Part shown: positions 1 to 10,294 of the stretch, one piece after another
Layout of the letters: each line of letters begins with the position of its first letter
Numbering within the stretch: the stretch's first letter is position 1
From: Tricholoma matsutake
Lineage: Eukaryota > Basidiomycota > Agaricomycetes > Agaricales > Tricholomataceae
Length of the DNA stretch: 64,000 nt
Assembly: GCA_026075535.2 (NCBI GenBank)
Contig: AP026541.1
Span: forward strand, 9,796,001-9,860,000
Reading direction: 5' to 3'
The notes under the pieces: generated by a model
Database searches by the model: none
Told to the model about the DNA's origin: nothing
Seen by the model: the letters and a program-made list of their open reading frames with translations, nothing else
Translations under genes and position numbers: made by a program

Positions 1-128
1 ACTTGCTGTCCGGTGTGTTCAGTGTTCCACTGTATGATCTGGGCATTGTACAATGCTCAACCAGCTGGGGTGTTCGGGTGGATGGGGAGCACGCACCATA
101 TGACATTGTTCATATGCTCAGCGGGGGT

Positions 129-739
129 TCAATTCTGTTTGTGCACTGGTTGGTTTGGTGGTTGATAGGTGGAGTGTGCTGGGAGCGGGTTGGTCACATT
201 GAATGTTGGCGTGGGGGGGTAGTTCAGGGCACTGGGTGGTTGAGTTCGGAGTGTTGGGAAACGCAGGGTGGGGGAAGGTGTGTTCATGGTGAGCCATTGG
301 AGTGTGTTTGTGATGTCCCACATGGACGCCTCACGTAGTTCCTGTAACTTCCTCACCTGCTCCTTTAGATCTCGTGCTTCCTTCTCCTCCTCCTTTGCTT
401 CAGTGATTTGGGTGACTGTAGCTGCACATACAGTGCTGCAGAATGACTTCCAGGTGGTATGTCTGGATCCCATTACCTTCTGTAGGGCCTTCGGCATGGA
501 CTTGCAGACGGTGTTGATCAGTAGACCATTGGCATCCGGAATCGTGGTTGCAAGCCGCTCGACCTTGTCTGCCCATACGACGTGTGTGAGCTCCTCTACT
601 CTGTTTGTCGTTACTCGTTTCCCCACCTCTTCTTCACTGATTCTGGTCTGCTCTAGTGCTGCCTGCTTCTCTTCTACGGTTTTCACGGTGGGTGTCTTGC
701 TCGGCCACCGCCTCTTGAATGTGTGGACGAGGTGGTCCC
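129..739 (-). pseudogene. Retroelement gag, C-terminal part (split by gypsy insertion)
   Basis: Reading the minus strand from 739, the open frame runs through a lysine/glutamate-rich region ([14 protein letters not shown] near 690) and a basic/acidic coiled-coil-like stretch, then a proline-rich tail ending near 129. The pattern (hydrophobic 'WADKVERLA', 'GLLINTVCKSMPKALQKVMG', then a Glu-rich helix) matches the capsid-like gag of basidiomycete gypsy elements as I know them. The 5' half lies at 3503-3715, and the two halves join in one frame if the 740-3502 insertion and one copy of its 5-bp target duplication (GGGAC on this strand) are removed. The rest of this older element would lie left of the window. 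It cannot be functional as it stands. The family call is from motif memory, not a search. Confidence 0.7.
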
Positions 740-748
740 TATAAGGGC

Positions 749-1867
749 ATCTCCCTCCTTTATCCTCACATTATTGTAGCCCCAACAGACATCGAGCTTG
801 GTGAAGTATCGGGCTCCATGGAGCTGGTTCACGAGTTCAGAGATGAGGGGTAGTGGGTAGCAATTTTTGACCATGATGTTGTTGAGCCTTCTGTAGTCTT
901 GAACCGGTCAAAGTGAGCCATCCTTCTTCTTGACAAAGAAAAAGGGAGAGGCCATGGGTGACTTCGATGGTTGAATACGTCCAGAGGCCAGGTGCTCGTT
1001 GATGAACTGGTCAAGCTGTCGTTGTTCTTCAGGAGAGAGAGGATAGACCTTGCAGGATGAAGGGGTCGCACCAGGGGTGAGTTCGATCGTGTGATCCCAT
1101 GGCTTGCGCGCAGGAAGAGAGTCGAATGACTCCTTGGAGAACACGTCTTCAAACTCATGGAGATGAGGGAGTAAGGAATTAGTAGAGGATTTAGCAGCAT
1201 TGTTTTTGTGGAAGGCCTCGGCGAGGCGTTGGGATATGTTTGATGTGGCACACACCTCATGTGATGAGCGAATCGCAGTGTAGAAGATCCGATCACCCTC
1301 CACCACTTCCTCTGGGTCCTCATCATCATCTGAGTCCGGCACCAACTCAGGAACCCCTTCCAATTCCACTTCAGGTATAGGCAGGGGTCCAGCACGACAC
1401 TTCTGAGTATGTCGTATCACCGCCTTCTGTCCACAATGTGCTTGCCTGGCTTCTGTGAAAGAAGTCTGACAGCAGGATGGACATTGGCTCATGGTAACCT
1501 CCCCGGTGCGCCAGTCGACCTCTGGGTTATGGTCTCGAAGCCAAGGATATCCCAAAATCACCTTTTGCTTTCCTAATTGAGTGACAGCAAAAAGGGCATG
1601 CTCACTATGATCTTTGTAATGGTGAACCAGGTCTACAACCTCTCGGATGGCACCAGCTTCATTTGGGGATCCATCCATGTTATACACAGGTATCGGACAT
1701 GAGAGTGAGCGAGTATTTAGGCAATGTTGTTGTGCAAGATGGGAGTCGATGAAGAGACCGGTCGCACCAGAGTCCAGGAGTGCAGAGACACCGAGTATCT
1801 GTCCAGTGTTGGTCGTCTGCAGTTCGATGGCTAGGTTTAAGGAATGTGCAGAGGGAGTGGATGCCAC
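749..1867 (-). pseudogene. Partial pol: aspartic protease and start of reverse transcriptase
   Basis: Minus-strand frame beginning near 1867 (MASTPSAHSLNLAIELQ). It contains the retropepsin motif LLDSGATGLFID and, further on, an acidic linker (DSDDDEDPEE) and the RT entry region (SPMASPFFFVKKKDGSL). A frame shift near 908 moves the continuation ([36 protein letters not shown]) to another frame, ending at the deletion junction near 749. Compared with the copy at 36174-40076 it stops before the YLDD active site. A stop and a deletion separate it from gag, so even the remaining part is not expressed as one protein. Confidence 0.85.
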
Positions 1868-1911
1868 AATATACTTGCATGGTAGTTTACGCTCTCTTGC
1901 AGGAGTTCATC

Positions 1912-2934
1912 TCATCCCTCGGGGGTGAGCATGCGGATATCCTGATGATGGGGACACGCTCCAGCCCTGTGTCCAGTTTCCCCACAATGGTAGCAGAGAT
2001 CCAACTTACGCGCACGGCTGTGGGCTGCATCAACATCCATTGGTACTGGGACATTGACGGCTGGTGTGGGAGTTTGATGAACAGGAATGGGGTTAGGGTG
2101 GGGAAGGCTTCGATTGAAGGTGTAGGGCATATGAGTGGTATTCGGAGCACGGAATGCAGCATTAAACGCCGCATTTGTGAGTCAGTTCTCATCACAGAGT
2201 GAAGCAGCTTCATACCAAGCAAAGATATCATCGTCCGCTGGGCATCCTTCCAACATCTGTGCAATCTGGTCCTGAATTTCTCGGTTGAGCCCCTGTCAGA
2301 ACTTCACCACCACTGGTAACCCACTCCCATATCCTGCCATGTCCACCAAATCCTTGAACTCATCGATATAGTTGTCCATGGATCGACGTCCCTGGTGGTA
2401 AGCAGATGACTCAAGTCATGTCACTGCTCAGTGGCGTTCATTGAGGGGACAAAAGTGGTGTACGAACTCAGCTCAAAAGTCACCCCAAGTGGAGAAGGGT
2501 AGAGAACCGAGTTCTTTAGTTTGACGTGGGATACGGTCCACATAGAGATAGGCGCATTCAGATTTCATGTATGTGAAGGCCCAATAAATTTTTGCAGCCT
2601 CATCGACAAATTGATGTGACTGGAGACTGATGTATAACTCACAGGAATTAAGGAATGCATGTCCCTGCGCACATGCACCGTTAAATTCAGTGGGGGGGGA
2701 CGGTTTGATCTGGGCACATTCCTTAGTGGATGCATTTGGCAGAACATCATTGTTGGGTGCGCTTGGAGTCATAAAGGGGGAACTATTGGTCATAGGGTTA
2801 GTCTGGAGGGTCCTAACAAAGTTTTCGATCGTAGATTTAAGCGAGTCGATTTGCGCGCGCATTCCAGAAACATTGCTTTCAAGCGTGTCGAAATGTTCTG
2901 ATGCGTCCATGTCGCTAGGGGGCGCATTTGGCAA
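1912..2934 (-). pseudogene. Gypsy gag polyprotein, decayed
   Basis: Starts at the minus-strand ATG at 2934 (MPNAPPSDMDASEHFDTLES). The N-terminal part has a coiled-coil-like helix followed by a capsid-like segment up to FSTWGDF near 2476. It then continues through in-frame stops (AEFVHHFCPLNERH, stop, LESSAYHQGRRSMDNYIDEFKD and so on) to the zinc knuckle CYHCGETGHRAGAC near 1990 (C-x2-C-x4-H-x4-C). It ends at a stop after LTPEG. This copy keeps about 132 N-terminal codons that are deleted in the copy at 35005-40512, so the two copies together show the family's full gag layout. Confidence 0.8.
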
Positions 2935-3064
2935 AAATGGTGGCGTAATAGAGGCGAGATTATCTGGAACGGTGTGTAGGGACTCTGTGGAGCTTTGGGA
3001 AGCATCGTCCAGTCTGTACCTGCCTATCTTGGGCAGTGCGTTCGCGATTTTCGGGCCTTAGGGG

Positions 3065-3074
3065 AGAGTTTTCT
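3065..3074 (-). promoter_or_regulatory. Predicted self-priming primer-binding site
   Basis: Two bases after the 5' LTR end (minus strand) the sequence reads AGAAAACTCT. Its reverse complement AGAGTTTTCT occurs inside the LTR (3184-3193 region here; near 35320 and 40402 in the other copy), about 25-30 bp downstream of TATACT. That geometry fits a primer made from the 5' end of the element's own transcript, as established for Tf1/sushi-type chromoviruses. No host tRNA 3' end match was evident. The transcription start is inferred, not seen. Confidence 0.55.
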
Positions 3075-3076
3075 AC

Positions 3077-3502
3077 TATCAGGGCAACCTAAGCCTCTAG
3101 CAAAGGGAAATCTGAAGTTAAAATTATGCTACATAATACAGGGATTGGGGACACACCTAGCAAAGGGAAATCCGAAGAGAAAACTCTAAGGATCCCCTTG
3201 CTGATGCCCAGTATATGTGAAGACGACAAAAATCAAATATAACCTAAAAATAGAAAAAGGCGGAGATAGGTGGATCAAGGCTGCTGAATGACATCATACC
3301 AAGGGGTAGGTGTTGGAAGGGGTACTCCACCTCTAAATATAAAAGTGTCAACATGTACAAACATGATAGAAAGGGAAAATTAGTAATAAAATCCAGAAAA
3401 ATCATAGAAAATGAAGAATAGAAGGAAATGAGGTGAGGAAAAATATAGGACGAACATAAAAAATAGGAAAAACACACAGGGCACCCCCCTAGTCCCCTTA
3501 CA
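3077..3502 (-). repeat. Gypsy 5' LTR (426 bp)
   Basis: Begins TGTAAGGGGACTAGGGGGG on the minus strand at 3502 and ends ...TTGCCCTGATA at 3077. Nearly identical in layout to the LTRs at 35005-35430 and 40088-40512. It ends in TA rather than the usual CA. It contains TATACT and the self-complementary AGAGTTTTCT segment. Confidence 0.9.
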
Positions 3503-3715
3503 GTCCCAGGTGTCATTGTCCTCAGCAGGTAAGTTGTCGAACCACTGCTCAGCTGTGGTGTTCGACTTTAGATTGAGCCCAAAGTTTTCCAGCTTCTGGG
3601 CATTTGTGGCGTTGGTTTTGTTGAGGCCCCAGCGTTGCATTGCCTTCAGAAAGTCTTGAGGGCTCTCCTCTGCATGCTTGTCATTGCCCCAGAACAGCTT
3701 GATGTTTTCAGGCAT
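3503..3715 (-). pseudogene. Retroelement gag, N-terminal part (host of the gypsy insertion)
   Basis: Minus-strand ATG at 3715 (MPENIKLFWGNDKHAEESPQ). A capsid-like region follows (DFLKAMQRWGLNKTNATNAQ, TAEQWFDNLPAEDNDTWD) and is cut by the gypsy insertion at 3502/3503. Up to 3890 the preceding sequence is His/Pro/Thr-rich (an ORF there in another frame is low-complexity). The motif set is that of basidiomycete gypsy capsid proteins. The remainder is at 129-739. Confidence 0.75.
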
Positions 3716-4700
3716 GAAGTTGTCGTCGTCGTCGTTGGGCGGGGTTGGGGTTGTGGAAAGCTGGGGTGTGGGTGGTGGTGCGGGTGGTGGTGCAGGTGGT
3801 GGTGTGTATGGTCTGGTGGAAATGGGGCTGGTTGTGAGGTCGGGTGTTGATGGGAAAACGAATGAGTTGGATAATGAGGATGGTTCATTGTGGTCGTTAG
3901 GTGTGGGGGCAGGTAGGTATCTGCCTTTCAGATCCCGTCATGTAGGTTTCACCAGCGTTGCGGATGCGACATTGACCATGAGGCAGAGCACGAAGCACAG
4001 CACAAGGTGGAATGCCAGACGCATGCCGTGTTGACCCAGATCGGGTGTACCTAGATGAAACAAAAATAGAACGGCAGATGGTAAACTTGAAATTAATGAA
4101 TGACGGCTGACTGGATGGAGACAGAGGGAATGACTGTGTAGATGATTGCTCAATGAAGGTGTTGGGTTCACTATGAATTGAAACTCTAGATAAATGAGGC
4201 TTTAAAAATGGATATAAACAAATGGCGGTGTGCATTGAGTTTGAATCAACCGGTTGTCACCAGATGGAGGCGTGCGGTCTCTCAGGGTCTCGTCTACTAC
4301 TAGACGAGATGGTTTGGACAGGGCTCACGTCTACTACTAGATGTGAGTTGGAAGGAATGTGGACAAGCAAAACTCATTCTCTATCTACAACATGTGCGTG
4401 TCTATCTACAAGGTCACATGGCCAATAAGGGGAATGCTGGACTCTGGCACGGCTCTGCTATGGACTTTGCTATGGGCACTACTGCCACGGCTACACCGTG
4501 GTTGCAGTGTTCAAACAGGTGGGGTTTTGACAGGTATGGGTGCAGTGTGGGAAAACCTTACCCATGGTGTGACCCATGTTACACCCTATATACCATCTTC
4601 TGACCTTTGGAGCTACTCAGACATCACTCAGGGTCTAGATGTTCCATAAAAAGATGCTTAGTTCTTACCCTTGCGACCCCTAGACTTTTTTTTCCAAATG
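3716..4700. other. Leader/LTR-like region of the older retroelement; no supported gene
   Basis: Upstream of the older gag start. It contains two small palindromes (CTCGTCTACTACTAGACGAG around 4291-4310 and CACGTCTACTACTAGATGTG around 4327-4346) and a GC-rich stretch ending in CACCCTATATACCATC near 4580. This could be the 5' LTR and leader of the older element on the minus strand, but no second LTR copy is in the window to prove it. ORFs here look non-coding. Confidence 0.35.
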
Positions 4701-4708
4701 GGGGTCAT

Positions 4709-5293
4709 TAGTGTTTAAAGGTCTGGTTCATCAAACTGGAAAAAGACTGCAACTGAACCAGACTGAACTGCAAAAAACTGGACCATCAGTTGCAGTTTGG
4801 GCTTCCTGGGATGGAAGAACCACTCCAAACTGAACCGATAAAACCAGTTCGAGTCGGTTCGAACTGCTACTGTGTACCCCTTGTAAATACACATCTTTTG
4901 ACCATATTTTCAAGAGAAACAGTCCAGAATTGCATGTGCTATGGCCAAAACAATATGTTACTGCAAAATGTAACTTGCATGACATCTTGTAGTTGTGTTT
5001 TTTGAGATGTAGAGGATTTTCATCACCATAAAACCTTTATAGTCAACTACTATGCACTCTATACTATAGTTTACAACTAGTTTTATGTACTAAATTCTAT
5101 GAGAAGACCAGTTTTAGTCAGTTCAAACTGGTTACGACTGAATTGCAGTTCAAACTGGTTTGAACCACTTTGGACCGGTTTTTTGTGGTTCAGTTCAGTT
5201 GTTTGGGGTCTTACCATAATAGGCAACCAGTTGCAGTTGCGGTTCGTCCAAATGGGGCAAAAAAACCAGACTGAACCAGACCTTTAAACACTA
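4709..5293. mobile_element. hAT-type MITE 1 (TAGTGTTTAAAGG ends)
   Basis: Terminal inverted repeats TAGTGTTTAAAGGTCTGGTT (left) and AACCAGACCTTTAAACACTA-type (right), with degenerate CAGTTYRAACTGG-like subterminal repeats and AT-rich middle. Flanks GGGGTCAT (4701-4708) and GCAGTCAT (5294-5301) match at 6 of 8 positions, an aged 8-bp target duplication. Same family as 23222-23969, 40736-42249, 45170-45975 and 46236-50922. No coding capacity. Confidence 0.85.
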
Positions 5294-5406
5294 GCAGTCA
5301 TTTGGCAGGTCCCCTGTGCCCCACTATCTAGGTAAGGGAGTCCAGCAACCAGAAAGACATATAAACTATGATCCAGGTCTCTAATCTCAGTTGCATCTTC
5401 CTTACC

Positions 5407-8400
5407 ATGCCTCCCAGGAAATGCACTGACAAATCTAAGTCATCTACACTTGCTACCTCCACCACCAATGAACACAAGACCATTGACATCAATGTCTCAT
5501 GTTCTGAACCCAATGTTGAAGTTCCTGAGCATGCTCAGGGTGATACCATTTTCTTAATTGCCTCAGTGTTACTTATGTTTTGCAATTGTAGCTGCACACC
5601 CCCAAGTTCATCCTGCAAGATCACTTCACTCTGTTGATTCAACTGATAGCCAATCAACAAAAGTGCTTGATATTGAATACTTCTTCACTCCAAAGGGGTG
5701 AGAGGGCTCAAGGTTCTGCAAGAGCTGCAAGTGAGTGTCCTTTTTCTTATGAACCTTCCTTTTCATCATGAACCTTTATTTTAGACAAGCCTTCAAAGCT
5801 TTGAAAGCTCCTATTGAATGGCCATCTTCACATGGATTCATGTATGCTACTTTGACCTCTAACACAGTCCTTCAAAAGCATCTCAACTGTCATCACAAAG
5901 ACGAGTACTTGAAGCTTGCCAAGGAGAAAGGCTGGATTACAATGTTGCCCTCTGTCAAGCCACAGGTATCCATCGCTTCTGTCAAGCCCAGGATCACCTT
6001 TTCTCCTGAGCAAATTCTTCAAAAATTGGTATGCTTCATCGCTGCAAATGACCAGGTAGGTTTAAGCTATGTCCATTTAACCATTTCTCATAATGCTACC
6101 AGTCGCTGAATGTTGTTGAAAATGTGGAGTTTCATAATTTGCTGACTCTTTTCCGCGACAACTACACAGATGAAGACATACCTCACCGGTCTACAATTCA
6201 TGTAGCCATTCTTGATATGTGGAGAGCATGGTTTGGACAATTGAAACAGGAGTTGACAGTAAGTATGATTACCGACTGGATCTTTTGTACAGCACTAAGC
6301 TTTGCACTTCAGAATGCAGTCAGTGCACTCCACTTCACTGTTGACATGTGGTCTGATAGATGCCATCAATCATATATCTGCATCACCATTCACTGGATTG
6401 CATATGAGTGCCCAGAAGAATGAGCAGGACTTGTCTTTAAATCGACATTGTTAGCATTTCATGCTCTGCCTGGATGGCACACTGGTCCCAGGATCACTCA
6501 AGCTGTATATCAGTTGCTTGATCATGCTGGTGTCAATGGGGGCAATGTGAGTATCGATTTTTAACATGTCATGTTGTAGCTTCTCTAATATAAATATGAT
6601 GATTTCAGGGTTCCCACTGGATGTTGGACATGGAACCAAACAACAACACTTTCCTGTGCTCACTTGGCGACATCTACAAGCAACTTCCTCCTAACCTCAT
6701 GGTTTCCTTCCATTTCAAAGACTGTCATATTCAGTGCTTTCCCCATGTCATCAACACCTGTGTGAAACACACTATCAAAGCCTTGAATAATGGTGTTGAC
6801 ACTGATACTCAAGTGATGAGCAGGATGGTGAGGGTGACTTGGATGAGGGCAGTGACAAAGATGAAGGTGGTGATGATGGCACCAACATCGACACTTCCCT
6901 TGAGGATCAATCTCATGGTGATCTGCTCAACAAAGCACAAGGGCTTATCAGAAAAATATGTTCTTCTGGACAACAATTTGAACATTTTACCAATATTATC
7001 ACAGGTGGGAACCAGTATGGCTGGTAGAAAGATGCACAAGGATCTGCTATCTCCATTGAGCCCAAGCAACTGCTTTGAGATGTTAAGACACAGTGAGACA
7101 GCACTTATCAAATGCTGACTCATCTTCAGGAATTTTATCACATAAGTTTGCTTTTACCTCTGGCAGCTTATCAGTGACTTGTTGAAACTAGCCCCTCAAA
7201 CACTACATCAACATGGAATCTCCAGATAGAAGGGAGCTTCAGAAGTTCTGAATGTCCAGCAAGGAATGGGAATGGATTATGGACATCATCGGTGTTCTTC
7301 AGGTATGTTGTCATTACTGAAACATTGCTGATCCAGACTCATAACAATACTACAGTTCCTGCATGAGGTCAGCAAGTCATGTCAAAAGATAAAACACCCA
7401 TTCTAGCTGGCGCCATTCCATCATTCAAATGATTCATGTTGCACTGGGAACAACTCGCTAAGAAAAATGTGCATCTCACTCCTGCAATCAAAATTGGTCT
7501 CAATTTCACAACAAAGTATTACAAGTGGATGGATGATACTGACACATATGTTGTAGCCATGTGTGAGTATGACTTTCAAGTGCTTAACATGGTCTAAACC
7601 ATTTCAGTTGTTCATCCTGGGATGCATATGTCATGGATTGTGAAACATTGGGATAACAGATATGCCAAGATGGTAGAGAATATGATCAAGAAACTGGTAG
7701 GTTGCTTTACAGCTTTACAGCACTAGAGCACACACTAATCCTCACACAATAGATGGAAAAGTACTGCAGGAAGTTGAATGAGCAAACTCAGCAAAGTGCC
7801 ATGCCAGCACAAGCCATTGCTCCTTGCACAAAAACTTTGCTCAGATATGTCAATCTTGGCCTTCCATCATGCTTAACTCTCGATGATGACAATGAAATGA
7901 ATTGGGCTGACAACAGCCTTGACACTCAGAGTGTTGATCAAGAGTATTCCACATATGCTTTTGGTACTCTGGCTAAGCTTGACACTGATATTCTGAAATT
8001 TTGGGAAGTATGTGATCCAAGCATCTTTGACAGCTAAACACACCACTCAATATCTGCATAGATGCACCATGAGGATTTCCCGGCGGTCTTTGCTATTGTG
8101 ATGGATTATCTTGCTATCCAAGCGTCATCTGTGCCTTGTGAATGTGCATTTTCATCTAGTGGCAAAATGGACACTGTTCATTGCAACAGGCTTAGCCCTG
8201 TCCTGATGGAGGCACTGCAGATGTTGAAATTTGGGTTCTCCAAAGAACTGTTCAACTTCACCAAAGGAATTCTTACTGATGAGAACGATCTAGCCATCAA
8301 ATTTGATGACAACACTGACATCTTGGCCAAATTGGTTCATCATGAACACACTGATACTCAACAAGAAGACATTATTGACAGGTTCATTGCGACTGAAGGA

Positions 8401-8409
8401 GCTGACTGA
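5407..8409 (+). pseudogene. hAT-family transposase, multi-exon and decayed
   Basis: The frame starts MPPRKCTDKSKSSTLAT at 5407. A BED-type zinc finger is formed by FCKSC (near 5720) and HLNCHH (near 5880) across an intron. Mid-region signatures are FTVDMWSDRCHQSYICITIHW (catalytic-core area) and IQCFPHVINTCVKH (near 6733). The C-terminal dimerisation region reads YLAIQASSVPCECAFSSSGK ... NRLSPVLMEALQMLKFGF (8110-8245). One clear intron is 8008-8061 (GTATGT...CATAG). In-frame TGA codons at 5699-5701 and 6421-6423, plus broken sequence at 7150-7500, mark it as a pseudogene. It lies 114 bp from MITE 1. Whether it once mobilised the TAGTGTTTAAAGG elements is unproven, and its own ends are not clear. 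Confidence 0.85.
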
Positions 8410-8819
8410 CTGGGCATCAGAGTCATCTGGCTTGTTATCCCATGCCTGAATTTGTGCGCTTGATGGTTTTTTACTTCAGACATTCCTTTGGTATTCAATT
8501 TTGATGACTCGGTGGCTGCTTGCAGATGTTTCCTTTGAATTGCTATGAATATCTTGTGTGTACTTGTATTGTGCTTGTTTTGTATAGTAAAGATGTACTT
8601 GTATCATGCTTGTGTAGCACTTTCCTACATTGTACTACAAAATTGAACAGTGTCTTGTGGTATACCCTTTAACACATTGCTAGATCACCAAGAAAAGTGG
8701 CTTATGTAAGCATGTTCAAACTTCAAACATCCGCATTATCAACATGCGGGTCGTTCAACTATCGCTCTATTGTCTCCCCACTAGTTCCTCTCAGCACTTA
8801 TTGCTTGCTATGCAGAGGG

Positions 8820-9889
8820 ATGGGAGATCTACCTCCTGGTGTATTCAGAGCATGTGGAAAGTATAGGCTTCATAAAAAGATTGGTTCAGGATCTTTTGGT
8901 GCGTTTCAAGTTGTTTCTCTTGCAATATTCATCTTAACAAATATTCTGTAATACAGGAGACATATATCTTGCATGCAATGTCATTAATGGAGAGAGTGTG
9001 GCAGTGAAGATGGAATCTCCAGACTCAGATCATCCAAAACTTGCCCAGGAATGGAAGGTTTACAAGTCTCTCACTTCTTCACCTGGTATCCCTCGTGGGT
9101 TCTGGTTTGGAACTGAACAGGGGTACAAGGCTATGGTTATGAGTCTTCTCGGGCCATCACTTGAAGACCTCTTTGCTGCTTGCAATTGCACCTTCACCCT
9201 CAAGACTGTCCTTAAACTGGCACACTGCTTGGTACTGGATTGTTGTGTCTGTCTTTCATAACACACTCATCTTCTACTCATAGATCTCACATATTGAGCA
9301 CATCCACCTCCACCACTTTGTCCATTGCAACATCAAGCCCAACAATTCCCTTGTAGGGATCCATCAAGATTCACACAAGGTTTACATCATTGATTTTGGT
9401 CTTGCAAATCAGTATCATGATGAATTCACACTTACTCACATTCCTTATCAAGTACACAAACATCTTACTGGAACAGCTTGCTACATGTCTATCAATGGCC
9501 ACTTGGGCATTGAGCCTTCGTGATGCGATGGTCTGGAGTTGCTAGCACATATTCTCATCTACTTCCTCCATGGATCACTTCCATGGCAATGCCTGGAAGG
9601 CTTGTCAAGAAAGCAGAGGTTCCGACAGATAATGCAGAGAAAGCAGAACACAACCATGGCTGAGCTATATGCTGGCCTTCCCAACAAGTTCTGCATCTTC
9701 CTTGATTACACACACCATCTTTCATTTGATGCTGAACCCAACTACAAATATATATGATCCCTCTTTCAAGCCCTTTTCGATGCAAGTGGATATTATGATG
9801 ATGGCATTTTTTACTGGGAAGCTGCAGGGGTTTGGCTGCCAGGTGTTGCTGGTGTCACTGGCATGATTCTTAGTTTGGAGTCTGAGTAG
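8820..9889 (+). pseudogene. Casein kinase 1-like pseudokinase gene
   Basis: Starts MGDLPPGVFRACGKYRLHKK with a glycine loop KIGSGSFG. An intron follows (GTGCGT...TACAG, about 8899-8955), then GDIYLACNVINGESVAVKME with the ATP-binding lysine. After a second intron (from about 9231), the catalytic loop reads VHCNIKPNN where CK1 has HRDIKPDN, so the catalytic Asp is Asn. IIDFGLANQYHD keeps the DFG. A TGA at 9521-9523 falls where CK1 has an Arg-Arg-Asp-Asp-like segment. The C lobe continues (LIYFLHGSLPWQCLEGLSRK) to a stop near 9757, and a further matching piece ends at 9887-9889. Loss of the catalytic Asp and at least two stops make activity very unlikely. Confidence 0.85.
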
Positions 9890-10294
9890 GGCAGGGGTCT
9901 AGATGAATGGTGTGTCTATCAGTAACTTGCAGTCTTTAAATCCTAAGTCTCTGTACATGTTAGTTTCATTCATGATGTCGACATGTCACTTAATGTTGTA
10001 CTTTTTGACCTTGATATATCCAGACTACCTTTATCTATTAACCTGTTGTTGTATCCTTGTATTGGTTGTATCATACTAATACATTTTCTTGGTGGCCTCG
10101 AGCCTTTGATAGTAATTCCTTTATGGTGAGGTGGCTCAAAACTGGCTCAAAACTGGCTCAAGCCAGAAACAGAAGGAGCTGGTTGAGTGGCTGTACTTAG
10201 CCAGGTTTTGGCTGAGTTGGCAATGTCCAAGCCGACTTGCAGCTCAATCTGTGGCTGTGCTATCTGAGTCATGACTGACTGAGCCATGGCAACA
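9890..10294. other. No gene; short GGCTCAAAACT repeats
   Basis: The 3' flank of the kinase-like pseudogene, then three tandem copies of an 11-bp unit (TGGCTCAAAAC) at 10133-10165. A further run of GAGY/GGCTGAG-type motifs extends to the truncated copia end at 10295. It may be a small MITE, because CAACACTA appears at 10290-10297 as in hAT ends, but no matching left end or target duplication was found. Confidence 0.4.

Larger units (their letters stand above)
740..3502 (-). mobile_element. Ty3/gypsy chromovirus-type retrotransposon, internally deleted copy
   Basis: Minus-strand relative of the fuller copy at 35005-40512. Read on its own strand it has a complete 5' LTR (3502 to 3077), a leader with a primer-binding site, gag with stops, protease, and the start of reverse transcriptase. 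The RT frame ends after ...RIKEGD (near 749) and is fused directly to the last 9 bp of the LTR (TATAAGGGC on the plus strand, 740-748). The rest of RT, RNase H, integrase, chromodomain and nearly all of the 3' LTR are missing. A 5-bp direct repeat GTCCC flanks it exactly (735-739 and 3503-3507), so the outer ends are original and the deletion is internal. Non-autonomous remnant. Confidence 0.9.
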
